NCBI GenBank assembly: GCA_021151805.1
Contig: JAGKWN010000027.1
Coordinates: 1-42,381, forward strand
DNA from: Cytophagaceae bacterium
GTDB taxonomy: Bacteria; Bacteroidota; Bacteroidia; Cytophagales; Cytophagaceae
Direction of reading: 5' to 3'
Length of the DNA: 42,381 nucleotides
The notes under the pieces were generated by a model. It had not been told where the DNA came from and searched no databases. It saw nothing but the letters and a program-made list of their open reading frames with translations. A program made the position numbers and the translations under genes. Shown in pieces: positions 9,339 through 18,472 of this stretch; the first letter of the stretch is position 1, and each line of letters opens with the position of its first letter.

Positions 9339-10442
9339 ATGCCACGTATCGCCGATCTTATTTCCCATTTAGAACAAATTGCCCCCCTTGCGTATCAGGA
9401 AGACTATGATAATTGCGGATTACTGACCGGAAATCGCCAGCTTGAATGCTCAGGTGTAGTCGTTTGTCTGGATGTGATAGAAGCGGTCGTAGATGAAGCG
9501 ATAGCTAAAGGATTTAATCTGATCGTTGCACATCACCCCGTGATTTTTAAGGGTTTAAAAAAGCTAACGGGAAGCAATTATGTAGAGCGTTTGCTTATAA
9601 AAGCCATTCAGCACAACATTGCCATCTATGCCATTCATACCAACCTCGACAATATCCAGGATGGTGTAAGCGGCGTGCTTGCACAGAAGCTGAAGCTGAT
9701 CAATACGCAGGTATTATTGCCTAAAAAAGGCTTGCTTGCCAAGCTGGTAACCTTTGTACCGGTTGATGCTACCCAGAAAGTACTCGATGGTATCTTTGCA
9801 TCCGGTGCCGGTAGTATCGGCAATTACAGCGAATGCAGTTATTCGGTTTCAGGTACAGGCACTTTTAAACCAAATAACCAGGCAAATCCGGTAATCGGCT
9901 CAGCCAATCAGCTTGAAAAAGTTGCCGAAAACCGCATTGAAATCATTTACCCGAAACACCTCGAAGGCCGCGTAGTTGCAGCTTTGCTGGCAGCACACCC
10001 ATACGAAGTTCCGGCATACGATCTTATTCCGCTTGAAAACAAGAACATGGAAGTAGGCAGCGGCTTTGTGGGTGAACTGGAAAAAAGTATGTCGAAGGAA
10101 GATTTCATGGCTTATTTAAGCAAAACACTTTCTCTGGACTGCATCCGGTATACGACTGCTTTTCAAGGAGAAATAAAAAAAGTTGCTCTCTGCGGCGGAT
10201 CGGGTAGTTTCTTATTAAGAAATGCAATTGCCTCAAAAGCAGATGTTTTAATAACGGCCGACTTTAAATATCACGATTTTTTTGACGCCGAGGATCACAT
10301 TTTGGTATGCGATATCGGTCATTATGAAAGTGAAATTCATACAAAAGAACTTTTAGTGAATGTTTTAACAAAAAAATTCACTAATATTGCAGTCATTTTA
10401 TCGAGTATTCATACAAACCCAATCGGTTACTATAAACTGTAA
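9339..10442 (+). CDS. Nif3-like dinuclear metal-center protein (YqfO/YbgI type)
   Basis: A 367-residue member of the Nif3 family, hexameric proteins with a two-metal site whose precise reaction remains unclear (sometimes annotated GTP cyclohydrolase I type 2). Visible metal ligands are HHP (65-67), HTNLDN (100-105) and the C-terminal GHYESE (~327-332). The length shows the long form with a CutA-like domain inserted between the two Nif3 halves, as in Bacillus YqfO. I chose ATG 9339 (MPRIADLISHLEQIAP) because the open frame upstream to 9222 runs into the divergent lpxK coding region. The stop codon is immediately followed by the ATG of the zinc-ribbon gene. Confidence 0.92.
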   Translation: MPRIADLISHLEQIAPLAYQEDYDNCGLLTGNRQLECSGVVVCLDVIEAVVDEAIAKGFNLIVAHHPVIFKGLKKLTGSNYVERLLIKAIQHNIAIYAIHTNLDNIQDGVSGVLAQKLKLINTQVLLPKKGLLAKLVTFVPVDATQKVLDGIFASGAGSIGNYSECSYSVSGTGTFKPNNQANPVIGSANQLEKVAENRIEIIYPKHLEGRVVAALLAAHPYEVPAYDLIPLENKNMEVGSGFVGELEKSMSKEDFMAYLSKTLSLDCIRYTTAFQGEIKKVALCGGSGSFLLRNAIASKADVLITADFKYHDFFDAEDHILVCDIGHYESEIHTKELLVNVLTKKFTNIAVILSSIHTNPIGYYKL

Positions 10443-11189
10443 ATGGAACAATCTACAATCGCTCAAAAATTAGATGCTTTAGTTAAGCTACAATCTATCG
10501 ACTCAAAGTTAGATGAAATCATCAAAGTAAGAGGAGACCTTCCTGAAGAAGTTAGAGATCTTGAAGATGAATTAGCTGGTTATGAAACCCGATTAGCCAA
10601 ACATGAAGGTGAGATCCACGTCATGGAAGATGGCATCAAGAACTTCAAAAACAGTATCAAAGAATCAGAAAAACTGATCAAGAAATACGAAGAGCAACAA
10701 AAGAACGTGCGTAACAACCGTGAGTTTGATGCCATCAGCAAAGAAGTTGAATTGCAGCAATTAGAAATGCAGGTTTCTGAAAAAAGAATCAAAGAAGCAT
10801 TGCAGCAGATCGAATTCAAAAAAGAAGAGATCAAAAAAACAGAATACAATTTAAGCGAGCGTAAAAAAGATCTTGAAAACAAGAAGCAGGAACTTGAAGT
10901 AATTGTTTCTGAAAGTCAGGATGAAGAAATTAAATTGAACAAAGAACGTGAAAAAGCTGCGAAGCAGATCGAAGAGCGTTTATTGAATTCATATACAAAA
11001 TTGGTTAACAACTACCGTAACGGTTTAGCTGTAGTATCCGTAAAACGTGGTGCTTGCGGCGGTTGCTTCAACACTGTACCTCCACAACGTCAGGGTGAAA
11101 TCCGTGAAAGAAAGAAGATCATCGTGTGCGAACACTGCGGTCGTATTCTTGCAAACGTTGAATTTGTAATGGAAGCTGCGAAAAAATAA
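10443..11189 (+). CDS. Coiled-coil protein with C-terminal C4 zinc ribbon (CT398/DUF164-like)
   Basis: A 248-residue soluble protein. Residues ~10-180 form a long charged helical hairpin or coiled coil (many K/E heptads). The C-terminus carries a zinc ribbon with Cys205-x2-Cys208 and Cys229-x2-Cys232, plus the family phrase RGACGGCFNTVPPQRQ. Proteins of this family are widespread, often adjacent to Nif3-family genes, and may bind nucleic acid or other proteins; no enzymatic role is established that I can name. Directly abuts the Nif3-like gene and is followed by a terminator-like hairpin at 11232-11264. Confidence 0.9.
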   Translation: MEQSTIAQKLDALVKLQSIDSKLDEIIKVRGDLPEEVRDLEDELAGYETRLAKHEGEIHVMEDGIKNFKNSIKESEKLIKKYEEQQKNVRNNREFDAISKEVELQQLEMQVSEKRIKEALQQIEFKKEEIKKTEYNLSERKKDLENKKQELEVIVSESQDEEIKLNKEREKAAKQIEERLLNSYTKLVNNYRNGLAVVSVKRGACGGCFNTVPPQRQGEIRERKKIIVCEHCGRILANVEFVMEAAKK

Positions 11190-11202
11190 TAAAGAAGATT
11201 CG

Positions 11203-12720
11203 TTGAATTCTTTTTTCAAATATTTAGTAACAAAAAGGGTGTATTCATGGATACGCCCTTTTTTGTTATGTATTGTTTGTTACAGCGCCTATCCCATCCA
11301 CTCCTCTGCAACGTATTACTTCAATACAGAACTGGAGATTGCCTACAAAGAGATCCTTGAACTTAAAACCAGCGACGCTACCCAACGCCTTACCAAAGAA
11401 CAATTACGCGACCCTTCAAACGGTGTTACCGTATATCTGCTTTCCCTGAGCAAAACAACAGAACTAATCGCGACAGAAGATTTCGCAGCCTACAAAACAG
11501 CCAAAGCATTTGAATCTGCTTATGTAAAACTACTGAATGCGAACAACCAGCCAGCTTCTCCCTACCATAAATTCTGCCTGGCTGAAGTGCGCATGCAATG
11601 GGCGTTTACAAAGATCCGCTTTAATGAATTAGCCGAAGCCGCGATCAATGCAAAGCAGGCACTGAGCTTGTTAAACGACAATTTAGCTGCAGCACCTTCG
11701 TTTACACCTACAAAAAAATCATTAGGTCTGCTGAATATCGTCATGGGTTCTATTCCATCATCCTATTCCTGGATAGCTTCTTCCCTTGGTTTTAAAGGCA
11801 ATATCCAACTGGGTGTGCAAATGATCCAGGCTGTGATCGACAGCAAATCCATCTATCTGCAGGAGGCAAGTCTGATCAAGATCATTGCAGAGCAATACAT
11901 ATTAAACAAAGATTCCAATATGGAATCAATCAAACAATTACAGGCAAAGTATCCGAACAATATTCTGTATACTTATTTGTATGCATCCATCTTAAGTAAA
12001 TATGCCCAATCTGAAAAAGCTTTGAAAGTTATTGAATCCATTTCAGATGAAGATATTCATACATATCTGCCGGCATTCGATTACCTGCATGGTGAGCTGC
12101 TGCTTCAGCACGGACAATATGTTTCATGCAGAATATACCTGAATCGTTTCTTAACCAATTTTAAAGGTAAGAACTTAGTAAAGGATACGTATTTTAAATT
12201 ATTCCTGAGTTATTGGCTGGTGAACGAAGACGAAACAGCCATGACCTACTGGAAAGCCATACCAAACGTAGGACAGGCCTCGTTTGAATCGGATAAGTAT
12301 GCACAGAAGATCGCCGTGAATAATGAACTTCCCAACAAGCAGCTTACGAAAATTCGCTTATGTACAGACGGTGGACTTTATACCAAAGGGTTTGAAATCT
12401 ACAACCTGACCAACCTAAGTGATTTCACTACCAAAAAAGATAAGCTGGAATATTATTACCGTGCAGGAAGATTGTACCAGAAATCAGGCAAGGAACTGGA
12501 GTCTATTCATTACTATGAAAAAGTAATTTCGCTTTCTGATGTAAAAAACACTTACTATTTTGGCCCGAACTCGGCCTTGCAACTAGGCTATATTTATGTC
12601 AAAATGAAAAACACCGAACGGGCTAAATACTACTTCAACCTGGCAATCGCCTATAAGAATCACGAATACGAAAACAGTATTGAACAAAAAGCCAAGGCTG
12701 CTTTAAACGATCTCAAATGA
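11203..12720 (+). CDS. Secreted/periplasmic TPR-repeat protein; start uncertain
   Basis: Up to 505 residues: a signal-peptide-like N-terminus (RPFLLCIVCYSAYPIHSSA) followed by helical repeats of tetratricopeptide type, clearest at the C-terminus (LEYYYRAGRLYQKSGKELES, 'NSALQLGYIYVKMKNTERAKYYFNLAIAYK'). Probably a periplasmic or lipid-facing scaffold; no enzymatic motif. No in-frame ATG exists near the start: candidates are TTG 11203, GTG 11239 and TTG 11263, all with acceptable signal peptides. The latter two lie within a terminator-like hairpin. The stop overlaps the pabB start (ATGA at 12717), so the two are translationally coupled. Confidence 0.75.
   Translation: MNSFFKYLVTKRVYSWIRPFLLCIVCYSAYPIHSSATYYFNTELEIAYKEILELKTSDATQRLTKEQLRDPSNGVTVYLLSLSKTTELIATEDFAAYKTAKAFESAYVKLLNANNQPASPYHKFCLAEVRMQWAFTKIRFNELAEAAINAKQALSLLNDNLAAAPSFTPTKKSLGLLNIVMGSIPSSYSWIASSLGFKGNIQLGVQMIQAVIDSKSIYLQEASLIKIIAEQYILNKDSNMESIKQLQAKYPNNILYTYLYASILSKYAQSEKALKVIESISDEDIHTYLPAFDYLHGELLLQHGQYVSCRIYLNRFLTNFKGKNLVKDTYFKLFLSYWLVNEDETAMTYWKAIPNVGQASFESDKYAQKIAVNNELPNKQLTKIRLCTDGGLYTKGFEIYNLTNLSDFTTKKDKLEYYYRAGRLYQKSGKELESIHYYEKVISLSDVKNTYYFGPNSALQLGYIYVKMKNTERAKYYFNLAIAYKNHEYENSIEQKAKAALNDLK
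11232..11264 (+). terminator. Terminator-like hairpin after the zinc-ribbon gene
   Basis: The arms AAAAAGGGTGTAT and ATACGCCCTTTTT pair over 13 bp with one G-U pair and a short loop, and the right arm ends in a run of T. It lies 42 bp past the zinc-ribbon stop codon. It also falls inside the 5' end of the next reading frame (11203-12720), across two of that gene's possible start codons. Confidence 0.65.
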
Positions 12721-13997
12721 GCAGCATACGCTTACATAATACCCCCACAGCATTCATTACAAAGGCATTACCATGGCTTGAAAGCAGGTATGAAACCATT
12801 TCCTACCTGAACCCCAACAGCTATGATCAATATCCACACAAACCTTTCAGGCACTTACTCGCATTCGGTGCTGAGCTGCAGGTAGAAGTACCGGATGATC
12901 AGGTTGTCTTTAACGTATGGAACCGTTTACGCAGCAAGTATTCTAAAGACTGGTTGTTTGTATTTATTTCCTATGATGCAAAAAACAGTGTTGAGCAATT
13001 AGAGTCCACTCAGCCTAAAGGTATTAACAGCAAAGCAGCAACATTTTTTATTCCTGAACATGTATGGGAATTAACTGCCGACAGTATATATATTCTTAAA
13101 GGTGAAGGTGCAACATTCATTGAAGAAATTCAACGTGCAACCGCAGCCAGCACTACGAATTCACATGCAGCTATAGAGATCAAACCACTGATCAGTAAGC
13201 AAACCTATATAGAGCGTGTAAAACAATTACAGGCGTTGATTGGTAAAGGCGATGCCTATGAAATCAACTATTGCATTCCCTTTTCAGGCAAAGGTAAAAT
13301 AGATCCGGCAGAAACCTATCTGCGACTGAATACACTGGCTCCTATGCCTTTTTCCGTTTTTTCTAAATGGAAAGATTTCTTTATTCTTTCAGCTTCTCCT
13401 GAACGCTTTATAAAAAAAGAAAAAGACACGATCATTTCACAGCCGATCAAAGGCACCAGCAAACGCGGAAGCACGGAAGCGGAAGACTTGGCATTGATCA
13501 AAAAACTAAGTCAATCTGAAAAAGAACAGTCTGAAAATACGATGATCGTTGATCTTGTACGCAACGACCTGTCGCGTACGGCCCAGGCCGGATCCGTGCA
13601 TGTATCCGAATTCAGAGGATTATACTCATTCCCGCATGTACACCAGTTAATCTCTACCATCGAGTCGCAGGTAGATGTTGCTTTTTCTGCCATTGATGTG
13701 ATACAACATGCCTATCCCATGGGTAGTATGACCGGTGCGCCGAAAGTAAAAGTTATGCAGATCATTGATCAACTTGAAACTGTTTCCCGCGGACCTTTTT
13801 CAGGTACGGTGGGCTATATGGATCCGGAGAACAATTTTGATTTTAATGTACTGATCCGGAGTATTTTTTATGATGCAGCCGAGAAAAATATATTTATGGA
13901 AGCAGGCAGCGCAATCACCTACTATGCGGACGCTGCAGCCGAATACGAAGAATGCTTATTGAAAATTAACCCCATGATTCAAATAGTAGCTCATTAA
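12717..13997 (+). CDS. pabB: Aminodeoxychorismate synthase component I (chorismate-binding)
   Basis: Catalyses amination of chorismate to 4-amino-4-deoxychorismate for p-aminobenzoate and folate synthesis, using ammonia from a glutaminase partner not found here. The chorismate-binding domain occupies about residues 160-420. It shows PIKGTSKRG (243-251), ENTMIVDLVRND (273-284) and GSMTGAPK (336-343). The lysine in PIKGT is the signature separating PabB from anthranilate synthase TrpE (PIAGT). At 426 residues it lacks a fused PabA or PabC domain. Start ATG overlaps the upstream TPR stop by 4 bp. Confidence 0.92.
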   Translation: MSSIRLHNTPTAFITKALPWLESRYETISYLNPNSYDQYPHKPFRHLLAFGAELQVEVPDDQVVFNVWNRLRSKYSKDWLFVFISYDAKNSVEQLESTQPKGINSKAATFFIPEHVWELTADSIYILKGEGATFIEEIQRATAASTTNSHAAIEIKPLISKQTYIERVKQLQALIGKGDAYEINYCIPFSGKGKIDPAETYLRLNTLAPMPFSVFSKWKDFFILSASPERFIKKEKDTIISQPIKGTSKRGSTEAEDLALIKKLSQSEKEQSENTMIVDLVRNDLSRTAQAGSVHVSEFRGLYSFPHVHQLISTIESQVDVAFSAIDVIQHAYPMGSMTGAPKVKVMQIIDQLETVSRGPFSGTVGYMDPENNFDFNVLIRSIFYDAAEKNIFMEAGSAITYYADAAAEYEECLLKINPMIQIVAH

Positions 13998-14010
13998 TTT
14001 CCCCTAAACA

Positions 14011-14868
14011 ATGGATAAAGAAATAGAAAATTTTGTAGAACATTCAGATTTCGTCTTACCAGGTATTTTCATCTTTTTGATTGTTTTCTGGTCAAGCTTT
14101 TTCTTATTTGGTTTTTCTGTATTTAAGATCAGTACTGGACTTTCAAACTTTTTGTTTGACCGCTATATCCTTTTCAAATACGCGCTGAACTACCAGGAAA
14201 AAGCTACGCTGGAATATAAAATTCCTTTTTACAGAAATTTATCACCAGCACTTAAAAGAAAGTTTGAATGCAATGTAAAATATTTTATCCGTAAGAAAAT
14301 ATTTGAAGGCAGGGATAATTTTGTGGTCACGAACGATGTAAAATTAATGGTAGCAGCAGCGGCATCACAAATTTCATTCGGCCACTTCCCCACTATTTAT
14401 GAGCATTTCAGAAAGATCGTTATCTATCCGGATAAATATTTCTCCGGTGCCACACAGCGTTACCATTTAGGTGAAGTACAATCAAATGGTGTGATCAAAC
14501 TTTCATGGGCTGCTTTTACAGAAGGTATCCGTGTAAAAAATGACGGTGTTCACGTGGGCTTTCATGAAATGGCCCATGCATTAAAAATTGAAGACTCTAC
14601 CTTGCACGACATGGAGCATTGCTTTATGGACAAAGTAGCCCTGAATGAATTTCATAAATATTCGTCCGAACGCATCAGAAGCCATATAGACGAAGGCTTT
14701 CTGCGTGAATACGCCTTCACCAATTCCGAAGAATTCTTTGCGGTTACCATTGAATACTTTTTTGAAATGCCGAATGAATTAAAAAGAAATGAACCACAGG
14801 TATTTGAATATCTCAAGCAGATCTTAAAGCTGGATCCCCTGAATCATCAGAATCCGGTGCTCAAATAA
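14011..14868 (+). CDS. MtfA-like zinc metallopeptidase (M90 family)
   Basis: A 285-residue protein with an N-terminal transmembrane helix (~16-38) and a zinc-peptidase domain containing HEMAH (185-189, the HExxH motif) within HVGFHEMAHALKIEDS, preceded by the family phrase VIKLSWAAFTEG. It matches MtfA/YeeI-type M90 peptidases, which in Enterobacteria act on regulation of the glucose PTS; that role cannot be assumed here. Starts 13 bp after pabB and ends at a strong two-way terminator. Confidence 0.88.
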   Translation: MDKEIENFVEHSDFVLPGIFIFLIVFWSSFFLFGFSVFKISTGLSNFLFDRYILFKYALNYQEKATLEYKIPFYRNLSPALKRKFECNVKYFIRKKIFEGRDNFVVTNDVKLMVAAAASQISFGHFPTIYEHFRKIVIYPDKYFSGATQRYHLGEVQSNGVIKLSWAAFTEGIRVKNDGVHVGFHEMAHALKIEDSTLHDMEHCFMDKVALNEFHKYSSERIRSHIDEGFLREYAFTNSEEFFAVTIEYFFEMPNELKRNEPQVFEYLKQILKLDPLNHQNPVLK

Positions 14869-14901
14869 AAAAGATCCTGCTCATAAGCAGGATCTTTTTT
14901 T
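14867..14901. terminator. Bidirectional intrinsic terminator
   Basis: Perfect 9-bp stem GATCCTGCT (14873-14881) / AGCAGGATC (14886-14894) with loop CATA, flanked by an A run on the left and a T run on the right. It works for the metallopeptidase gene on the plus strand and the membrane oxygenase gene ending at 14903 on the minus strand. Confidence 0.92.
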
Positions 14902-14902
14902 A

Positions 14903-16111
14903 TTAATAAACAAGTTTCAGATAAAGCTTTCGCAACGTATTGTACAGCATGGTAAAGACGAGTACACCTGCATTACATAACAGGAACTGAGGCGAGTCAT
15001 TGTATTGCAGCGCAATAAATTCAAGAATGACTAGTATGCGGATATATTCCACAAAGAAGATCCATTTTTTTTGTTCCAGCAAGGCGCAGCAATTGATCAA
15101 CGTAAGAATCATAACACTGCTTATAAAGAAATTTGTACTGACTGAAAACTGATCGAAACAAAGAATCAACAACAGCAGCCCCAATAACAAACCGGCAAAC
15201 TGAATATTAATATACCGCTTGTACCTGCCTGTTCTTCGTTCTATAAAAGGAATAGGTTCCACCTGATTCAGCCAGATTGCTTCCACAATCTCCCTTTCGT
15301 CTCCCATCATTGTATCCGGTCTGCCGAATATAATTTTCAATTTATTGGTTACTCCCTGTGTTTGCCGCACCCGGTAAGCAATTTCTATCAGATAATGAAA
15401 ATGCTGCCACAGAAAACTATGTGTCTTCAAGGGTTTGGTAATACCATAGACAGGCCTGTGTTCTTCTTCTTTAAAGGTCCCGAAGAGTTTGTCCCAGAAA
15501 ACAAAAACGTCGCCATAGTTCTTATCCAGGTATTCTGTATTCGATGCATGGTGCACCCGGTGGTGGGAAGGTGTAATCAGGATCTTTTCAATCCAGCCCA
15601 ATTTACCAATCAGTTCTGTATGCGTAAAAAAAGAGTAGGCACCATGGATTACCAATATGATAATAACCATGTCTGCCGGAAAGCCCAGTAAAGGCAATAC
15701 ACACCAGAACACATTGCGCACCATTGCCTGGAATATAGTGATCCTTGTAGAGGTTGTATAATTAAAATCTTCACTCTGATGATGCACAATATGGAAAGCC
15801 CATAGAATATTAATTTCGTGCCCAAGGCGGTGATACCAGTACCAAACAAGATCTGTGAGCAATAACAGCAATACCCAGTGGTACCATGCGGGTTCAATGG
15901 AGAACAGCGCATAATGTGTGTGAATATACTTAAACACAAAATAGAATACACCGCCGATCCAAAGATTGCATACACGTTCTGCAACCCCAATGGAAAGGTT
16001 TGAGATCATTTTTTTATAACTGAAGATTATTCCATAAACCTTCTTTGCAACAGTAAATTCAAGCGCTATAAAAAATAATATCAAGACAATTCCCAATGCA
16101 TATAAAATCAT
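14903..16111 (-). CDS. Sterol desaturase / fatty acid hydroxylase family membrane oxygenase (AGMO-like)
   Basis: A 402-residue polytopic membrane protein with the di-iron histidine boxes HRLGH (94-98), HIVHH (107-111) and HHRVHH (183-188), plus HTE at 164-166. The family hydroxylates or desaturates lipids using O2. The layout, with extra C-terminal transmembrane helices and the phrase GDVFVFWDKLFGTF, resembles alkylglycerol monooxygenases, which cleave ether lipids, but the substrate cannot be fixed from sequence. It converges with the metallopeptidase gene and shares its terminator. Confidence 0.88.
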   Translation of the reverse strand: MILYALGIVLILFFIALEFTVAKKVYGIIFSYKKMISNLSIGVAERVCNLWIGGVFYFVFKYIHTHYALFSIEPAWYHWVLLLLLTDLVWYWYHRLGHEINILWAFHIVHHQSEDFNYTTSTRITIFQAMVRNVFWCVLPLLGFPADMVIIILVIHGAYSFFTHTELIGKLGWIEKILITPSHHRVHHASNTEYLDKNYGDVFVFWDKLFGTFKEEEHRPVYGITKPLKTHSFLWQHFHYLIEIAYRVRQTQGVTNKLKIIFGRPDTMMGDEREIVEAIWLNQVEPIPFIERRTGRYKRYINIQFAGLLLGLLLLILCFDQFSVSTNFFISSVMILTLINCCALLEQKKWIFFVEYIRILVILEFIALQYNDSPQFLLCNAGVLVFTMLYNTLRKLYLKLVY

Positions 16112-16138
16112 ATACCAATCTTTTTTAGTTCATACAAT

Positions 16139-16176
16139 AAAAAAATCCGATCAAAGCGTGCACCTCAACCGGATTT
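16139..16176 (-). terminator. Intrinsic terminator after alpha/beta hydrolase
   Basis: Read on the minus strand, a 7-bp stem AAATCCG/CGGATTT (16170-16176 with 16143-16149) encloses a 20-base loop and is followed by seven U. It starts 15 bp beyond the hydrolase stop and lies just before the next minus-strand gene. Confidence 0.6.
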
Positions 16177-16190
16177 CCATGAAAAAAAAG

Positions 16191-16982
16191 TTAACCTACT
16201 TGTGCATATGTCAATTCTTCCGAATTGAAATACTCTTCCAATGCTTCATTAAACTGCTCCGGTCTTTCCATCATAGGTGCATGTCCGCAGTCGTCAATGA
16301 TGCGCAGCTCTGTATTACCGGATAAAAGTTTCTTAAATCGGTAAGCCACGTCCAGAGGCGTGATGCGGTCTTGCCGGCCCCATATTAATAAGGTAGGCGT
16401 GGTAATTTCTTTTAATGTTTCAGCAACATTATTACCATTGGCCGCACGTACAATTTTAATTACGCGGATGGATTTGCGGATATCGTTTACGGTTTCAAAA
16501 ACCTGGTCAACCAGATTCTTCGTAACGATCTTATCGTTGTGGAATGTATATCGTACACGATCTTCGATGTAGGCATAGTCACCGCGTTTCGGATAGCTTG
16601 CCCCCATGGTGCTTTCGTATAAGCCTGCACTACCGGTCAACACAAGACGTTTAACCTTTTGTGGAAACGCATGTGCATACAAAATAGCTACCTGTCCGCC
16701 TAAGGAATTACCTACAAGCGAAAACTGATTCAGCTTTAATTCTGTAACAAGTTCATGCACATAATTGACAAGTCCTTCCAGACCATCTTTCTGCACTGTT
16801 CCATCGTAGATGGGCATGATGGGAACGATTACCCGGTATTTCTTACTGAAGTGCGCAATCGTAGATTGCCAGTTGCTTAATTCTCCAAACAGACCATGTA
16901 AAAAGATAATTGCTTCGCCTGAACCTTTTTCATGAAAATTAAGAAACGTACGTTTTTCGGATTTTTTATTATTAAAGATCAT
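16191..16982 (-). CDS. Alpha/beta-fold hydrolase
   Basis: A 263-residue cytoplasmic hydrolase. The catalytic triad is visible: Ser93 in GNSLGG, Asp205 in WGRQDRITP and His234 in DCGHAPMMERPE; the oxyanion-hole motif is FLHGLFG (27-33). The arrangement is that of MhpC/BphD- or lactonase-like esterases; the substrate is unknown. It is 58 bp downstream of the PLP-enzyme homologue on the same strand and could share its transcript, followed by a terminator. Confidence 0.88.
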   Translation of the reverse strand: MIFNNKKSEKRTFLNFHEKGSGEAIIFLHGLFGELSNWQSTIAHFSKKYRVIVPIMPIYDGTVQKDGLEGLVNYVHELVTELKLNQFSLVGNSLGGQVAILYAHAFPQKVKRLVLTGSAGLYESTMGASYPKRGDYAYIEDRVRYTFHNDKIVTKNLVDQVFETVNDIRKSIRVIKIVRAANGNNVAETLKEITTPTLLIWGRQDRITPLDVAYRFKKLLSGNTELRIIDDCGHAPMMERPEQFNEALEEYFNSEELTYAQVG

Positions 16983-17040
16983 AATTTCTGAATGTTAAAA
17001 TGAGTACTGTGATTATGAAAGAGTAAGGGAATTCGATGTA

Positions 17041-18213
17041 TTATCTTTTACTTCTGACTGGTGTCTGTAAAAGCTGTCTCAGTTCTTGATCAAACAATCT
17101 TTTTAATTGATTTTCTTTTGTGATCTGTTGTTTGAATTCGATGTTCTGTTTCAGGTTGGCAAATATTTTTTGAAAATGCTGCAGCACATAGGCATAGTTT
17201 TCCGTGGTTATCTGCACAACAAATTCTTTGCGTTCATTATCTACTTCTATATTTACACCATTTACTTTTCCTGAACGGATAAAACCTTTTAGCAACGAGT
17301 AGCCATACTCCAGGTCCCACAGGCCAAAGCGGAATATACTTCCATAGCCACCTTTGAAATAGAGTTCAGCATGAATATGGTTTTCAGAAGCCTTTAATCC
17401 CGGATAATTTACTTCCATGATTTCAGCCTGGTTGTTTAACCAGCGCGCAACATAATTTGCCGTACGTGAAAAGTCGCCATGCTTGCGTGCTTCTTTCTTT
17501 AAAAGTTTAGCAATATAATTTTCATTATCCGGTACAATGAAACTATTCTTCAATGGCAGCCTTCTGTTCTTTTTCAATTTTTCCAGAAAGCCATTTCCGG
17601 AAAGATATACATCAGCCTTAGAGGTTAGTGCATTTACGCCTTCAATGATGAATGACTGCACTGGTATATTTTTAAAAATGGTAGGCGAAGCAGAAACATC
17701 TGTTAGTACGAAGTCAGCACCATCAATCAATGGCGCATAGATATGGCCCAGGCCACCATACGTATTATCAAATATTACCGGAATGTCGAGCTGATGCGCT
17801 TTGTGAATGATGTACCCAAAGTCCTGAATAGCCAGGTTTTGCTGCTGTATGGTGCTGATGTAAATAATTGAAACAGCATGTTGTGTTAGCAGATTTTCCC
17901 ATTCATCTGCAGAATGATCTTCAACAAAGATGATGTTTGTACCGATGCGTTTATAGATGATCGCATCTGCTTCCCACTGTTTACGGGATTCAAAGCTTAA
18001 TACATTCCCAGGCTTCCCAGCAAGCAAATGCTTGATCAATGAAAAGCGTGCTGAACGGAAAGTCTTTTTAGCAAGCGCATTTTTACCGCCTTCTAGAATA
18101 GCCACCTGCTTTTCCAACTCAAGCAATAAATCTTCATTGGTTATTGTCTTCGGTAACTCATTTACTTTTATATGGGCGTGATTATAAAGGTCAGATATTG
18201 TTATAGCTGTCAT
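17041..18213 (-). CDS. Cys/Met-metabolism PLP-enzyme homologue lacking the PLP lysine
   Basis: A 390-residue protein with the framework of the O-acetylhomoserine sulfhydrylase / cystathionine gamma-synthase family. LEKQVAILEGGKNAL (33-47) matches the N-terminal helix, IPVIFDNTYGG (144-154) supplies the conserved cofactor Asp149, and VNYPGL (268-273) the C-terminal domain motif. The usual SATKxxxGH segment carrying the Schiff-base lysine is replaced by TDVSASPTIFKN (171-182), with no lysine at the aligned position. The glycine-rich phosphate-binding stretch after EGG is also changed. It may therefore be catalytically inactive or use different chemistry. A SAM-I-type riboswitch lies in its leader, linking expression to methionine status. 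Family membership is clear; activity is inferred. Confidence 0.8.
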   Translation of the reverse strand: MTAITISDLYNHAHIKVNELPKTITNEDLLLELEKQVAILEGGKNALAKKTFRSARFSLIKHLLAGKPGNVLSFESRKQWEADAIIYKRIGTNIIFVEDHSADEWENLLTQHAVSIIYISTIQQQNLAIQDFGYIIHKAHQLDIPVIFDNTYGGLGHIYAPLIDGADFVLTDVSASPTIFKNIPVQSFIIEGVNALTSKADVYLSGNGFLEKLKKNRRLPLKNSFIVPDNENYIAKLLKKEARKHGDFSRTANYVARWLNNQAEIMEVNYPGLKASENHIHAELYFKGGYGSIFRFGLWDLEYGYSLLKGFIRSGKVNGVNIEVDNERKEFVVQITTENYAYVLQHFQKIFANLKQNIEFKQQITKENQLKRLFDQELRQLLQTPVRSKR

Positions 18214-18341
18214 GGTAGTAATTTTTAAAATGAATAAATAGATTGTGTTTCGCCTGAACAGGCATTGGCGTTAATTACAACAGCGGAAGGCTGCCGGATC
18301 AACGTATCGCGAAATCAAAAGTTGTTTTCTCATACATGTAA

Positions 18342-18446
18342 AATTTATAGTTCCCACTTATTTACTGGGCAGGTTTAGCACCGTACTTCTTCAAGCGGTT
18401 GCTATAGGATCATCAAGCCTGCTCTCTTCCCTATTCTGTATAAATT
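18342..18446 (-). ncRNA. SAM-I-type (S-box clan) riboswitch
   Basis: Read on the minus strand, the leader folds in the S-box order. P1 is AAUUUAUA (18439-18446) with UAUAAAUU (18342-18349). J1/2 is CAGA. P2a AUAGG/CCUAU (18430-18434 / 18404-18408) surrounds a kink-turn (GA...GAUGA) and a loop containing GCAGG (18418-18422), which can pair with CCUGC (18369-18373) as the J3/4 pseudoknot. The conserved core AGCAACC precedes P3 (ACCG/CGGU), then GGUGCUAA, then a short P4 (CCA/UGG). The switch lies 128 bp upstream of the start codon of a Cys/Met enzyme homologue. No U-tract follows, so control is probably at translation. Confidence 0.82.
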
Positions 18447-18472
18447 ATATGCTTCTTAAGCACTAACTGATG

